A model generated the notes under the pieces. The model saw nothing but the letters and a program-made list of their open reading frames with translations. It was not told the origin of the DNA and made no database searches. The position numbers were made by a program, and so were the translations under genes. From SMWD01 sp002729875 (GTDB lineage Bacteria; Pseudomonadota; Gammaproteobacteria; Steroidobacterales; GCA-2729495), in assembly GCA_036010905.1 (NCBI GenBank), contig DASCMH010000056.1:3287-67286 (forward strand): a stretch of 64,000 nt of DNA. The letters are read 5' to 3'. Below are positions 27,153-36,050 of the stretch, one piece after another; position 1 is the stretch's first letter; each line of letters opens with the position of its first letter.

Positions 27153-28613
27153 ATGCCCGAACGTCCCGTCAGCATCCCCATCAAGCTTGCCTTCGGCTCC
27201 GGTCAGATGGCGGAAGCCATCAAGTCCAACTCGTTCGAGCTCTTCCTGCTTTTCTACTACGTGCAGGTACTGGGCCTGAATCCTGTCTGGACGGGTACCG
27301 CGATGCTGGTCGCACTGGTCATGGACGCCATTACCGATCCGCTGATCGGCTCCATTTCCGACAACTTCAAATCGCGATGGGGCCGCCGCCATCCGTTCAT
27401 GTACGCATCAGCTATTCCCTTCGGGTTGTGCTTTTACTTTCTCTTTGCCCCGCCTGCAGGCTTGCAGGGTATCGGCCTGGCGGCATGGCTGACCGTTTTT
27501 GCAGTCGGGATTCGGGTGATGATTACCTTCTTCATGGTCCCGTACTATGCGGTTGGCGCCGAACTTACCGAACACTACCGGGATCGAACTGCCCTGGTCG
27601 CCTACAGAACCATGTTCTCCTTCGCCGGTGCCATCGCCATCTCAGCTATCGCATTTCAGGTGTTCTTCCACGCCACTCCTGAATACCCGCAGGGTCAGTT
27701 GAACCCTGCCCCCTATCCGTTGATGGGCCTGACTTTCGGCCTCGCGGCGGCGCTGATCATTATAGGCTCGACGGCGGGAACCCACAGTCAGATACCGCAC
27801 CTGCACCGGTCCGGTCATGACCAGCACCTGAGTTTACGGGAGTACTTACAGGAGTTAATCAGTCTTTTGCACAACAAGGCGTTCGTGGCCTTCTTTCTGG
27901 TGTCTTTGAGTATTTTTGTCATGCTTGGCCTGCAGAAAGCCCTGGCGCTGCACATGAACACCTACTTCTGGGCCCTGCAGTCGCAGGAGATTGTGTACCT
28001 GCTCTATGCCTTCTTCGGTGCCACTATCATCACGGTGCCATTCGTCAAGTACATCATCGACCGGCTCGACAAGAAAGCCACAATGAACCTCGGACTCTGG
28101 ATGCTGCTTCTGTCGTTAATTGCGCCAACGACCTTGCGCCTCATCGGCTGGTTTCCCGGAAATGACAGTGACTGGCTACTGCCCCTGCTAATCGCCGGGC
28201 AGGCGGGCGCCGGATTCGGCGGGGGCATCCTCGCAGTATCCACCGGTTCCATCGTTGCCGACATTGCCGATCATCACGAACTGAGAACCGGTAAGCGGCA
28301 GGAAGGTTTGCTCTTCGGGTTCTTTACCTTTGCGAGCAAGGCCACGTCGGGTGCCGGTCATTTCCTCGCCGGGTTGGCGCTCGGCCTGATCAGTTTCCCT
28401 ATAGAACGAGATGTCAGGCCCGAAGAGATCAGGCCTGACACCCTTTTCGAGCTGGGACTAGTCTATGGGCCCAGCGTCGCCATCTTTGGCCTTTTCTGCA
28501 TCGCTGTGTTTTCGACTTACAACATTACCCGGGCAAGCCACCAGAATACCCTGAAAATTCTCCGCGAACGCCGCAAGCAGAAACCGCTGGCAGGCGAACA
28601 ACTCAACAGCTGA
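27153..28613 (+). CDS. GPH-family (glycoside-pentoside-hexuronide) cation symporter
   Basis: Inner-membrane secondary transporter of the MelB type, 486 aa with about twelve helices, importing a sugar, glycoside or similar polar molecule with Na+ or H+. Seen are LAFGSGQMAEAIKSNSFELF, DAITDPLIGSISDNFKSRWGRRHPFM-type loop (MDAITDPLIG; SRWGRRHPF) that binds the cation in MelB, FFMVPYYAVGAEL and GKRQEGLLFGFFTFASK. Part of the uptake set of the island, with a degenerate LacI-type site upstream. Substrate unknown. Confidence 0.9.
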   Translation: MPERPVSIPIKLAFGSGQMAEAIKSNSFELFLLFYYVQVLGLNPVWTGTAMLVALVMDAITDPLIGSISDNFKSRWGRRHPFMYASAIPFGLCFYFLFAPPAGLQGIGLAAWLTVFAVGIRVMITFFMVPYYAVGAELTEHYRDRTALVAYRTMFSFAGAIAISAIAFQVFFHATPEYPQGQLNPAPYPLMGLTFGLAAALIIIGSTAGTHSQIPHLHRSGHDQHLSLREYLQELISLLHNKAFVAFFLVSLSIFVMLGLQKALALHMNTYFWALQSQEIVYLLYAFFGATIITVPFVKYIIDRLDKKATMNLGLWMLLLSLIAPTTLRLIGWFPGNDSDWLLPLLIAGQAGAGFGGGILAVSTGSIVADIADHHELRTGKRQEGLLFGFFTFASKATSGAGHFLAGLALGLISFPIERDVRPEEIRPDTLFELGLVYGPSVAIFGLFCIAVFSTYNITRASHQNTLKILRERRKQKPLAGEQLNS

Positions 28614-28641
28614 CTGTTGCCGTAACTGGCCCCGGGCTTGC

Positions 28642-28989
28642 TCAGGACATGGGTGCGCTGAGCGGATCTGCCGTATCGCCGCCGTAGCTTGAGTACAATC
28701 TTCCGTAGATCTTTTGAATCATTGCCTGACGCTCTGTCTGCAGCTTCGCCTGGAGTTCCTCCGACGGCCGGCCCTGTTCCAGATCATCGAGCGAAACTGA
28801 CCCCTGTTTAGCCAGTAACTCTTCCAGAAAAGCCAGCCGGTCTTTGATGACCCAGGACTGGGCCCCTAACTCGAGAACGATGCCGATCAGATGATCGATG
28901 ACCTCGTTGTCGAAGTAGTTAGGATTACTCCTGACTGCACCGGGCAAATCACGCGTATACGCTAATTCCGAGTCTTCAACTTTAGCCAT
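28642..28989 (-). CDS. Uncharacterised 115-aa helical protein cotranscribed with a methyltransferase
   Basis: Not recognised. The protein is hydrophilic and mostly helical: LPGAVRSNPNYFDNEVIDHL, then LGAQSWVIKDRLAFLEELLAKQG and ELQAKLQTERQAMIQKIYG, with possible coiled-coil character and no signal or membrane segment. It starts 13 bp after the stop of the methyltransferase gene on the same strand, so the two are almost certainly one transcript, and it may be a partner subunit. Shares the second LacI-type operator at 30197-30226. Confidence 0.65.
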   Translation of the reverse strand: MAKVEDSELAYTRDLPGAVRSNPNYFDNEVIDHLIGIVLELGAQSWVIKDRLAFLEELLAKQGSVSLDDLEQGRPSEELQAKLQTERQAMIQKIYGRLYSSYGGDTADPLSAPMS

Positions 28990-29002
28990 TTAAACTATTC
29001 CT

Positions 29003-30106
29003 CTATGCGGTAGCGGGTTTCACAGCGACACGACCCTTGCTGAGTGCGGCCTTGTGGTCGTATCCCTCAAGCTCAAAACCTGCCTCTACGAGCAGGTCCT
29101 CGACATTGGATCGTCTGTATTCAGGAAGATAGGGTTCGACGTTATCCAGGGCATCCATCTGGGCGAAGAACATGCTGTACAAGTCCGAGGTCTTGGAGCC
29201 CGGGAAGTCCAGCAGCGTGAACTTCCCACCCGGCCGCAATACACGATAGACCTCGGCAATAACCTCCTTGGCTACGGGTATCGGTAACTCATGGAACAAC
29301 AGCACAGCCAGAGCCGCATCGAAATGGTTGTCGGGAAAATCCAGGTCCTCGGCCGCCATCTGCCGAAAATGGACATCGGCATTCGTCTCAATCGCACGCA
29401 GATGCGCATAGCGAACCATGGGCGCGCCAAGATCAATGCCCCAGACTTCGGCATCCGGATGTCTTTCCTTCAACGCCGTACTGGAGGAACCGGGGCCAAC
29501 CCCCAGGTCGAGAATCCGCTCCACCTTGCCGTCATCCGGCATGGCGGCACCCATGGCAATGAACTTGGCTAATTGGTCGTTGTCAGCGGCCCCGCCCAGA
29601 AATACTTTAAGCCCATAATCGTAGTAAAGGCCCGCCAAAGCCTCCGACATATTGCCCCCCGGCTGCAAATGAATCTCGCAATCCGCATATTCCGGCACCG
29701 AGTCAGCCCAGTTGGGGTCATACTCCAGCGTACCGGGGCCGGCTTGATCGGTTTCATCCAGAGCGGCGAGAATCTCCGCACGACGCTCGTCCAGGGAGTC
29801 CTTCAAACCGGACCAGAATGCTTCCTGCAGGCTTCGCTTGACCCGGTAGTATGTTTTCAGCACCGAATCCTGCATAAGCAGTTCGACGGCATCCTGAGTG
29901 GTGTCCGGGCCGTTGTCTTCATTACTGAGCTCGGACTTCTCGATGAGCCCCCGGCTATAGGCACCGATGGGCTCTTGCTGGGCATGAATCAGGATCTTCC
30001 GCGCATCATCGATAAACTCCACGTAGGCTTCGTCACTGCGGTTTGTCAGTGTCGGGAATACACCGGCCATCTTGCCGCGCGGATAAATAGCTTGCTCAAC
30101 AGACAT
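29003..30106 (-). CDS. SAM-dependent methyltransferase with an unassigned N-terminal domain
   Basis: 367-aa cytoplasmic enzyme. The C-terminal half is a class I methyltransferase: motif I LDLGVGPGSSS (about residues 194-204), EVWGIDLGAPMVRYA, MAAEDLDFPDNHFDAAL and EVYRVLRPGGKFTLLDFPGS. The first about 170 residues (MSVEQAIYPRGKMAGVFP onward) are acidic, helical and not recognised. The start at 30106 is supported by GAGGAT upstream; the frame extends to 30178 but the extra residues are basic and unlike the family. First gene of a two-gene unit. Confidence 0.82.
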   Translation of the reverse strand: MSVEQAIYPRGKMAGVFPTLTNRSDEAYVEFIDDARKILIHAQQEPIGAYSRGLIEKSELSNEDNGPDTTQDAVELLMQDSVLKTYYRVKRSLQEAFWSGLKDSLDERRAEILAALDETDQAGPGTLEYDPNWADSVPEYADCEIHLQPGGNMSEALAGLYYDYGLKVFLGGAADNDQLAKFIAMGAAMPDDGKVERILDLGVGPGSSSTALKERHPDAEVWGIDLGAPMVRYAHLRAIETNADVHFRQMAAEDLDFPDNHFDAALAVLLFHELPIPVAKEVIAEVYRVLRPGGKFTLLDFPGSKTSDLYSMFFAQMDALDNVEPYLPEYRRSNVEDLLVEAGFELEGYDHKAALSKGRVAVKPATA

Positions 30107-30196
30107 TGGCTTGATCCTCAAATTCTTGTTTCGCCACTGCCGAATCTTCACATGACGGCAATGGGGCTTGGTAGACAAATATTGTCAGAAGTGTAA

Positions 30197-30226
30197 ATTA
30201 TGCACTCGTGTGCAATATGATGTCAA
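30197..30226 (-). promoter_or_regulatory. Promoter with second-type LacI palindrome, methyltransferase unit
   Basis: On the minus strand TTGACA (30226-30221) and CATAAT (30202-30197) are 18 bp apart. Between and over the -10 box lies the palindrome ATGCACTCGTGTGCAA (30200-30215), with a central CG as in LacI-family operators. The same 16 bases occur at 46559-46574. Repression by blocking the promoter is inferred. Confidence 0.6.
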
Positions 30227-30331
30227 ATACAGTTTTCGGCCAATAACAAGGCCGGCTGATTACTTATTGAACAGTGACCTGCACGGCGCCCGCTTCTCAT
30301 CTGCACGTACAGGGGGGGACTTGGCCGGCGT

Positions 30332-31162
30332 CTAGTCAGCCGGCTTAATGAAGCGAAGCAGCACCCGGTCGCTGCGTCCCCTGATCTGCGGTAGCATCGC
30401 AAGCATATTGTAGTCATCAGCCGGATTTCGCAGCACGTCGCTCTCTGCATCCAGAACGAATCCAGCCGCCAGAAAATCAGCCTTGACCAATTCCGGATCA
30501 ACCCGATGCAGAGGTTTGACGAGTTCTGCTGGCATCCCCGCTGCGGCAACATGATCGACCAGGCCGAGAGCGGCGCCCGGTTTCATCGCGTGGAAAATCT
30601 CGGCGAGCATCATCGGTCTGTCAACCAACTCCCAGCCCCATCCGCCGTCGATATAGTAAACATCGTGATAGGCGAGGATGAACAACACGGCATCGAACGT
30701 ATCCGCTTCCAGTTTGAGCCGGTTGTTCTCACCAATCAGCTGCTCGACGTTACGCAAACGGCCATTACTGTATCTGGCCTCGATATCCTTACTCGCGATC
30801 TTCGCATACGGGGTGTTATTGTGCGCGACTACGCGGCCATCGCTACCGACCACGTACGATAATAATTCCGTGTAGTAACCGCCGCCGGAGTACATATCCA
30901 GTACGGCCATGCCCGGCTCGATACCAATAAACTGTAATACGTGTTCAGGCTTACGATTGACGTCGCGCGCAATATCGTCAGCCGATCGCCGTGGGTCGGC
31001 TAAAGCCGCCTCGATAAATGACGGTCGCCCTGCTTCGGGCTGTGCCGCAACTTCGGGCTGCGCCACAGCATCGGCCGTCGCGCGATCCGGGCTTTCGGAA
31101 CCGCAGGCGGCAAGAAAAAGACAACAACTATATATAAGAGTCAGCTTAGGTGTTCTGGCCAT
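30332..31162 (-). CDS. Putative methyltransferase-fold lipoprotein (COG4798-like)
   Basis: 276-aa envelope protein: a lipoprotein signal (LIYSCCLFLAACGSES) followed by an alanine/proline-rich linker to about residue 48 and a class I methyltransferase fold. Motifs include PGMAVLDMYSGGGYYTELLS (about 84-103), GRVVAHNNTPY, FDAVLFILAYHDVYY and MKPGAALGLVDHVA. The exported location of a SAM-type fold is unexplained, since SAM is not expected in the periplasm; the fold may be used otherwise. 89 bp downstream of the SDR gene and likely last in the TonB-receptor transcript. Confidence 0.82.
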   Translation of the reverse strand: MARTPKLTLIYSCCLFLAACGSESPDRATADAVAQPEVAAQPEAGRPSFIEAALADPRRSADDIARDVNRKPEHVLQFIGIEPGMAVLDMYSGGGYYTELLSYVVGSDGRVVAHNNTPYAKIASKDIEARYSNGRLRNVEQLIGENNRLKLEADTFDAVLFILAYHDVYYIDGGWGWELVDRPMMLAEIFHAMKPGAALGLVDHVAAAGMPAELVKPLHRVDPELVKADFLAAGFVLDAESDVLRNPADDYNMLAMLPQIRGRSDRVLLRFIKPAD

Positions 31163-31251
31163 TTTCCGCCCTCTTTTGTGGCAAATGGAGTCACCCGCGC
31201 CAAATTATCTTTGCGCCATATGGATGCGGGTATCGGTGTTCACGGCGCAAG

Positions 31252-32106
31252 TCAATCGACAAAGAGTTTCCATAGATACCGTCGCTCCGAGTCGTAGGCC
31301 GTATAGGTCTTGTCGATGGTCTGGGGATTTCCCAGTGCAGCCACGACCAATTTGGCGGTATCGATCCGCGAGATATAGCTGAAAGACATGGGATCCTCGG
31401 TCAGCATCGCAGCCCCGGTGGACCCGCCATTGGACAGCCCGCCCGGCCGAATAATCGTGTACTTCATATTGCTGGCGCGCAGGTACTCCTCTGCCCGTTG
31501 TTTCAGCGGCAGGACCTCGTTATGACCACGACGAGCCGGCAATGGCAAGGCGTCGTGAGACTCCCCTGTGCCAATCACGGTAACAAAAATAAAGCGCTCG
31601 ACGCCTGCCGCCTGCGCGGCATCGATGACATTACGGTTGCCGATAAAGTCCGGGCGCTTGTTGGGATCCATTTTTACCTGCCCGCTAATCAACGCTTGTA
31701 ACGGATTTTGCCGTGTCGGCAGATCGCTCGCCGAGGTGCCGAGCGTCGAAATTACGGTTTGGTACTCGCCCCGAGGGATCGCGCGTTGAACCTGTTCGTT
31801 GACAAGTGCATCCACGACCACTTGTTTGACGCCCAGTGCGTTCAATGCATCGACATTGGAGGTTGTCCGTACGGTTACGGTTATGTCCTCACCGCGCTCC
31901 AACAGCAATTTGACGATTTCGAGCCCGGTGCCGCGGGTGCCACCGACAATCAATATCTTGCCACCGGGCGAGATATAAGAAGAAGGCGTGAAAAATGATT
32001 TCGGCGTGTGATATATGCCGCTCATCATAAAGACGTACGTCAGCACGATAAGTACCAACGCCAGGCACGAGTACGCGAAAATGCGTCCAATGGTTGCCAA
32101 GCGCAT
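31252..32106 (-). CDS. Membrane-anchored atypical SDR / NAD(P)-binding protein
   Basis: 284-aa protein with an N-terminal membrane helix (residues about 9-30) and a NAD(P)-binding Rossmann domain starting ILIVGGTRGTGLEIVKLLL (about 51-69). VERFIFVTVIGTG and YTIIRPGGLSNGG are features of the NmrA/atypical SDR group; the usual catalytic YxxxK is not evident. Related in type to the two SDR lipoproteins at 35215-36866. Located 220 bp after the TonB receptor on the same strand. Confidence 0.8.
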   Translation of the reverse strand: MRLATIGRIFAYSCLALVLIVLTYVFMMSGIYHTPKSFFTPSSYISPGGKILIVGGTRGTGLEIVKLLLERGEDITVTVRTTSNVDALNALGVKQVVVDALVNEQVQRAIPRGEYQTVISTLGTSASDLPTRQNPLQALISGQVKMDPNKRPDFIGNRNVIDAAQAAGVERFIFVTVIGTGESHDALPLPARRGHNEVLPLKQRAEEYLRASNMKYTIIRPGGLSNGGSTGAAMLTEDPMSFSYISRIDTAKLVVAALGNPQTIDKTYTAYDSERRYLWKLFVD

Positions 32107-32326
32107 TTTTCAACTCCCTATACGAACCCAATAACCAAAGGCGACGCCCGGTATTCGTTGGCAATCGATTTGGTATCGAGAAATTCCGAAAGCGCTGACG
32201 ACCACCGTCGTCAGCGTATCGAAAATCCATACCCGCAGCATCGAGACTCGTCAACCACCATTCGCCGTCAGGCTTCTCCAACAGTCGAATGTCGAGCCGT
32301 CGATCGATGCCCGGATCACGTTCGCT

Positions 32327-34906
32327 CTAGCGTCCGGACCCGAACCTGAACCGCCCCGTCACACCGAAGCGCGTGTCATTGATATTGACGGCACTCGTGA
32401 GCTGCCGGAATGAATTAAAGTGATTCCCGAAAGTCTGAGTGGTCTCGATCGCATCCTCGCCAAACAAGTTCTCAACCCAGAGCGTAACATCGTATCGATC
32501 GTGCAAGACGCCCAACTTAAGATTTGCCAGTGTTCGATCGGGGGCCCATTGAGAAGCTACCAGGTCTGTCGGCTGCTCGCTGCGGTACGACACGTCGAGC
32601 CTTGTCATCCATTCAAGCCCATCGACAAAAAATGGCTTGACCAGTTCGGCTGAAAAGACTGCCGTATGCTTTGAACTCCGGCGTAATTGATTACCGCTGA
32701 TATCGGGTACCCGGTCGTCCACCATACCGTCGCCGTCCGCGTCAATATCGACGCACGTCGCAGGAATCACGGGAATCGCAGATTGGCTTGCCGCCAACTG
32801 ATTACAGAAAAAGGTCTCACCCGAGGCGATTGTGCCGTTGTCGAACTCCGGATCGGAGTAGCCGTAACCGAGTGACAACGTCAGACCATCCGTCGGCGAG
32901 GCAACAAGCTCTAATTCGACCCCATAACTCGTTACACCGGCTCCATTCGTCGTAGCCGTCAAAAAGCCGGCGGTACTCGACGAAAGTAACTGCCGAATCT
33001 GCACATCTTCCCAGTCAATATAGAAAGCCGCGAAATTGAAGGTCAGCCGATTGTCGAGCCAGGCTGACTTTATTCCTGCTTCATAGGTCCAATTCGTTTC
33101 TTCATCGTAGGAGACCCGCTCTGGATCGGCGAGCAACACGTTTAGCCCACCCGACCGGGTGCCGTGAGCTGCTGAACCGTAGACCATGACATCTTCCGTC
33201 GCCATGTAGCGCAGGATGATACGGGGATCCCAGAAACTCCAGTCGTCGTCGAATGTCGTGGGGCCAGTCGGCAGCGAACCGAAGAAGTCGTCCGTGATAT
33301 TGACGATTTCACGTTCTTCATAGGTGTAGCGCAGTTCCGCGGTACCCGTGAGTCGGTCAGTAAAATCGTACTCAACGGAGCCGAATACCGCGTATTGCGT
33401 CACTTCATCCGTGCCTACAGTCAACTCAACAGTACCTACCCCGTCCAGAAACGCGACGCTCGGGAGGAACGGTGTCGGCACACCAAGCGTTGACCCCGGC
33501 GGCGCTGCCGGGGGGCCCAGTGAATCGGTCAGCAAGAACTGCAGGGCGCTGGGCGGCAGCCCAGTCGCTGCGACCGCAGCGCTTGCATCGATACCGAAAC
33601 GCGTCGTATCGGTGTTCTCGCTGTCAAAAAAGTACAGCCCGCCCAACCAGCGCAGCGGACCGTCCGTCACAGACTCGAACCGGAATTCCTGCGACCAGTA
33701 CTCATTGTCCAGCCCCTGCGAGCCAATATAGGTATTCAGGTTCTGCTCGGCGGTAAACGCAGGGTTGCCGAAGGGTACCAGGAAAGAAAACATAGGCACC
33801 GGGAAACCCGCCGCCGCCCAGTCACCAAACGGTAACCACCCGTAATGCGACTCACCGACCTGAGTCCGATCAAGATCCTGTTGGGAAAAACTTTCAGATT
33901 CAGTAAATGCCGTTAAGGAGACGAAACGAAACGCCGAAAAATCAATCGTGATATCAAGCGCTAGCCGGGTCGTCTCGGAATCGGAGGCATAGGCTTGCGG
34001 CGACAACGGATAGGTATCCGTCTGCAAGGCCGGTATATCACCGCAGTAGTAAGATGGAACACCGACATCATAGGAACCCAGCGGAGGGAATTGAGCCGGA
34101 TCCAGTTCACCGCAATTGTTCGGCGCAATATTCAGGGGACGGCTGTCCAGAAAATCATCGGCGTAATACCCACTCAACGTGACGGAAGAAGATTCAGTTG
34201 GCAGAAACGTCAGTGATCCGCTGATCGATTTGTATTCATGGCCGCCGATACCGTCACCCGCGCCCAGCGGGCCGGCATTTTCCCACATCCCGTCATCTTC
34301 GTCGTACCGTGCAGCAATCCGGCCCAGCAACTTATCGGCAATCAACGGGCCACTGACCGAACCCATGACCTGGTAGAGTTCGTCTTCTGCAGCCGTGGCC
34401 TCCAACTTGCCTTCCAGCTCGTTGGTTGGCTTCTTGGTTACATAGTTGATCGCACCGGCGAAGGTATTGCGACCGAATAAAGCACTTTGCGGGCCACGCA
34501 CGACCTCGACACGCTCGACGTCGAGAAGATTGACGTTCTGCACGGCGCGCCCGGAGACGAAAATACCATCGATAAATATGCCCACGGGATTGTCGAACGC
34601 GCGCGTATCGATAGTGGCTATGCCGCGTATGACTGGCGTGGCGCGACGACCGGCCTCGCCCGACTCAAATGTCAAATTCGGCGTGAAGTTAGCCAGATCA
34701 TCGATATTCTGAATTCTGGCCTGCTCGATGGTTTGTGCGGAAAAGGAGGAGATGGATATGGGCACATCTTGCGCCTTCTCCTCGATCCGTCGGACGGTAA
34801 CGACCATGTCATCCAACTCAGCCACGGCCGGCTCGATAACCAGTAGAAATAAAATTGCCCCCGCTATAGCGCGAAACAAGAATTTAAAGCGTGTGTTGCG
34901 AATCAT
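32327..34906 (-). CDS. TonB-dependent outer membrane receptor
   Basis: 859-aa outer membrane transporter with a signal peptide (residues about 1-29). Plug domain: VVTVRRIEEKAQDVPISISS, TPNLTFESG, VIRGIATIDTRAFDNPVG and VERVEVVRGPQSALFGRNTFAGAINYV. A beta-barrel of aromatic/glycine-rich strands fills the rest, ending GVTGRFRFGSGR. It belongs to the large group used for import of carbohydrates, aromatics or other organic compounds rather than to the well-characterised siderophore receptors. Driven by the strong operator-promoter at 34988-35016; SDR and lipoprotein genes follow. Confidence 0.92.
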   Translation of the reverse strand: MIRNTRFKFLFRAIAGAILFLLVIEPAVAELDDMVVTVRRIEEKAQDVPISISSFSAQTIEQARIQNIDDLANFTPNLTFESGEAGRRATPVIRGIATIDTRAFDNPVGIFIDGIFVSGRAVQNVNLLDVERVEVVRGPQSALFGRNTFAGAINYVTKKPTNELEGKLEATAAEDELYQVMGSVSGPLIADKLLGRIAARYDEDDGMWENAGPLGAGDGIGGHEYKSISGSLTFLPTESSSVTLSGYYADDFLDSRPLNIAPNNCGELDPAQFPPLGSYDVGVPSYYCGDIPALQTDTYPLSPQAYASDSETTRLALDITIDFSAFRFVSLTAFTESESFSQQDLDRTQVGESHYGWLPFGDWAAAGFPVPMFSFLVPFGNPAFTAEQNLNTYIGSQGLDNEYWSQEFRFESVTDGPLRWLGGLYFFDSENTDTTRFGIDASAAVAATGLPPSALQFLLTDSLGPPAAPPGSTLGVPTPFLPSVAFLDGVGTVELTVGTDEVTQYAVFGSVEYDFTDRLTGTAELRYTYEEREIVNITDDFFGSLPTGPTTFDDDWSFWDPRIILRYMATEDVMVYGSAAHGTRSGGLNVLLADPERVSYDEETNWTYEAGIKSAWLDNRLTFNFAAFYIDWEDVQIRQLLSSSTAGFLTATTNGAGVTSYGVELELVASPTDGLTLSLGYGYSDPEFDNGTIASGETFFCNQLAASQSAIPVIPATCVDIDADGDGMVDDRVPDISGNQLRRSSKHTAVFSAELVKPFFVDGLEWMTRLDVSYRSEQPTDLVASQWAPDRTLANLKLGVLHDRYDVTLWVENLFGEDAIETTQTFGNHFNSFRQLTSAVNINDTRFGVTGRFRFGSGR

Positions 34907-34987
34907 ATCGGCACCCCCCGGATCCCGTGATAACCGTAATATTAAGAGAACTCGAAATCAACTTTGCCAGCCGTCGGTTCGGCAATA

Positions 34988-35016
34988 AGTATAGGTCTCG
35001 CTGCAAACGATTACAA
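34988..35016 (-). promoter_or_regulatory. LacI-type operator overlapping the TonB receptor promoter
   Basis: Operator CTGCAAACGATTACAA at 35001-35016 (14 of 16 to consensus). On the minus strand TTGTAA (35016-35011) is a -35 box, 17 bp later TATACT (34993-34988) is a near-consensus -10 box, about 82 bp upstream of the start codon. The rest of the 308-bp gap is AT-rich and shows no gene. Confidence 0.78.
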
Positions 35017-35191
35017 GAACCAAACTCCAAGGTAACTTAAACTGTGAGAAAATTTAATTTACCCAATAATTTCAACTAGTTATTTATTTTTCTAATAACA
35101 TTTTATGCCTACCCGATCTTAAAGGCAAGCCTAATAAAATCAATGTTGCATACGTAATCATATCACCGGCTGTTCGTCCGCCGATCTCCAG

Positions 35192-35213
35192 GCGGGCCGG
35201 GATTCCTGCCCGC
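35192..35213 (-). terminator. Hairpin directly after the SDR lipoprotein gene
   Basis: GCGGGC (35192-35197) pairs with GCCCGC (35208-35213), extendable to nine pairs with one mismatch around the loop GATT, starting one base after the stop codon of the minus-strand SDR gene. There is no T-run, so efficiency as an intrinsic terminator is doubtful; it may protect the 3' end. Confidence 0.4.
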
Positions 35214-35214
35214 T

Positions 35215-36021
35215 TTAAGGCACATCGACTTTCAGTCCAGCGAAAATGTCCCCGTCCGGCGGGACAACGGGTTGTGACGCATCTTTCACGACTTCAACGG
35301 TCACATTGCGCGCCGCCGGATCTGTTAAGGCGCGTACACAGATCCTGGCCACATCAATGCGGTTGGTCTGACCGGGACCCTGGTTGTCGCCCTGGGCCAC
35401 CAGGGTTCCCAAAGTGCCGCCGGCTTCGTCACTTAATCCCCCCGGTCTTACAATCGTATAGGGTACCCCGCTGGCCCGCAGTGCGTTCTCACCCTTCAGT
35501 TTCCAGTGCATGATATTGTCCATTCGGTCATGCGCGCCCCCCAAACGGGTAACACCCATCGCCGAAACCAGAACGAAGTGCTCGACCCCGGCGCTGCGCG
35601 CCGCCCCGGCCAGGTGCTTCACGCCTTCATAGTCCACTAACTCAGTGGTATTCATAGGATCGGCAAGATCACCTTTGCCGACGAATCTGGCGCCGACGGC
35701 TGACACGACAAACCGGGCACCCTCGAAAGCGGACGTTAGCGTCTCTGGCTGACGAACGTCCCCAGGGAACAAAGTCACGTTAGCCGGCAGTTTCGCGCGG
35801 GCACGATCCAGGTCTCGTACCAGGGCCCGTATCCGATAGTCATCGCCCAGTGCCGCCAGTATGGGACCCCCGGTTCGCCCGGTTGCGCCAATCACCAGTA
35901 CCACGGGCGGTTCCGAAGCGCTCGAGTCTATGGCGTCCGCCGTTTGGCTGCAGCCCATCAGGAACCAGGTGCACAGCACCAAGGCGGCCAGCACTGCACC
36001 CATTCGGGTTTGGATTCTCAC
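35215..36021 (-). CDS. SDR-family NAD(P)-binding lipoprotein, tandem copy A
   Basis: 268-aa lipoprotein (lipobox FLMGCSQ near residue 25) with an atypical SDR/NmrA domain: VVLVIGATGRTGGPILAALG (about 40-59), VRQPETLTSAFEGARFVVSAVGARF, EHFVLVSAMGVTRLGG and PYTIVRPGGLSDEAGG. The GTG at 36021 is preferred because AAGGAG lies nine bases upstream; another GTG at 36054 overlaps the previous stop. Nearly identical over most of its length to copy B just upstream, indicating a recent tandem duplication. Confidence 0.83.
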   Translation of the reverse strand: MRIQTRMGAVLAALVLCTWFLMGCSQTADAIDSSASEPPVVLVIGATGRTGGPILAALGDDYRIRALVRDLDRARAKLPANVTLFPGDVRQPETLTSAFEGARFVVSAVGARFVGKGDLADPMNTTELVDYEGVKHLAGAARSAGVEHFVLVSAMGVTRLGGAHDRMDNIMHWKLKGENALRASGVPYTIVRPGGLSDEAGGTLGTLVAQGDNQGPGQTNRIDVARICVRALTDPAARNVTVEVVKDASQPVVPPDGDIFAGLKVDVP

Positions 36022-36050
36022 GCTTCTATCTCCTTTGTTGCGTTCGTGAT

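Noticed and set aside
32107..32329. In-frame reading after the TonB receptor stop codon (LLEKPDGEWWLTSLDAAG...)
   Set aside because: The stretch reads like protein and continues the receptor frame after TAG, but no family was recognised and the next gene overlaps it; the receptor already ends with a normal barrel terminus, so readthrough or a separate gene is not supported.
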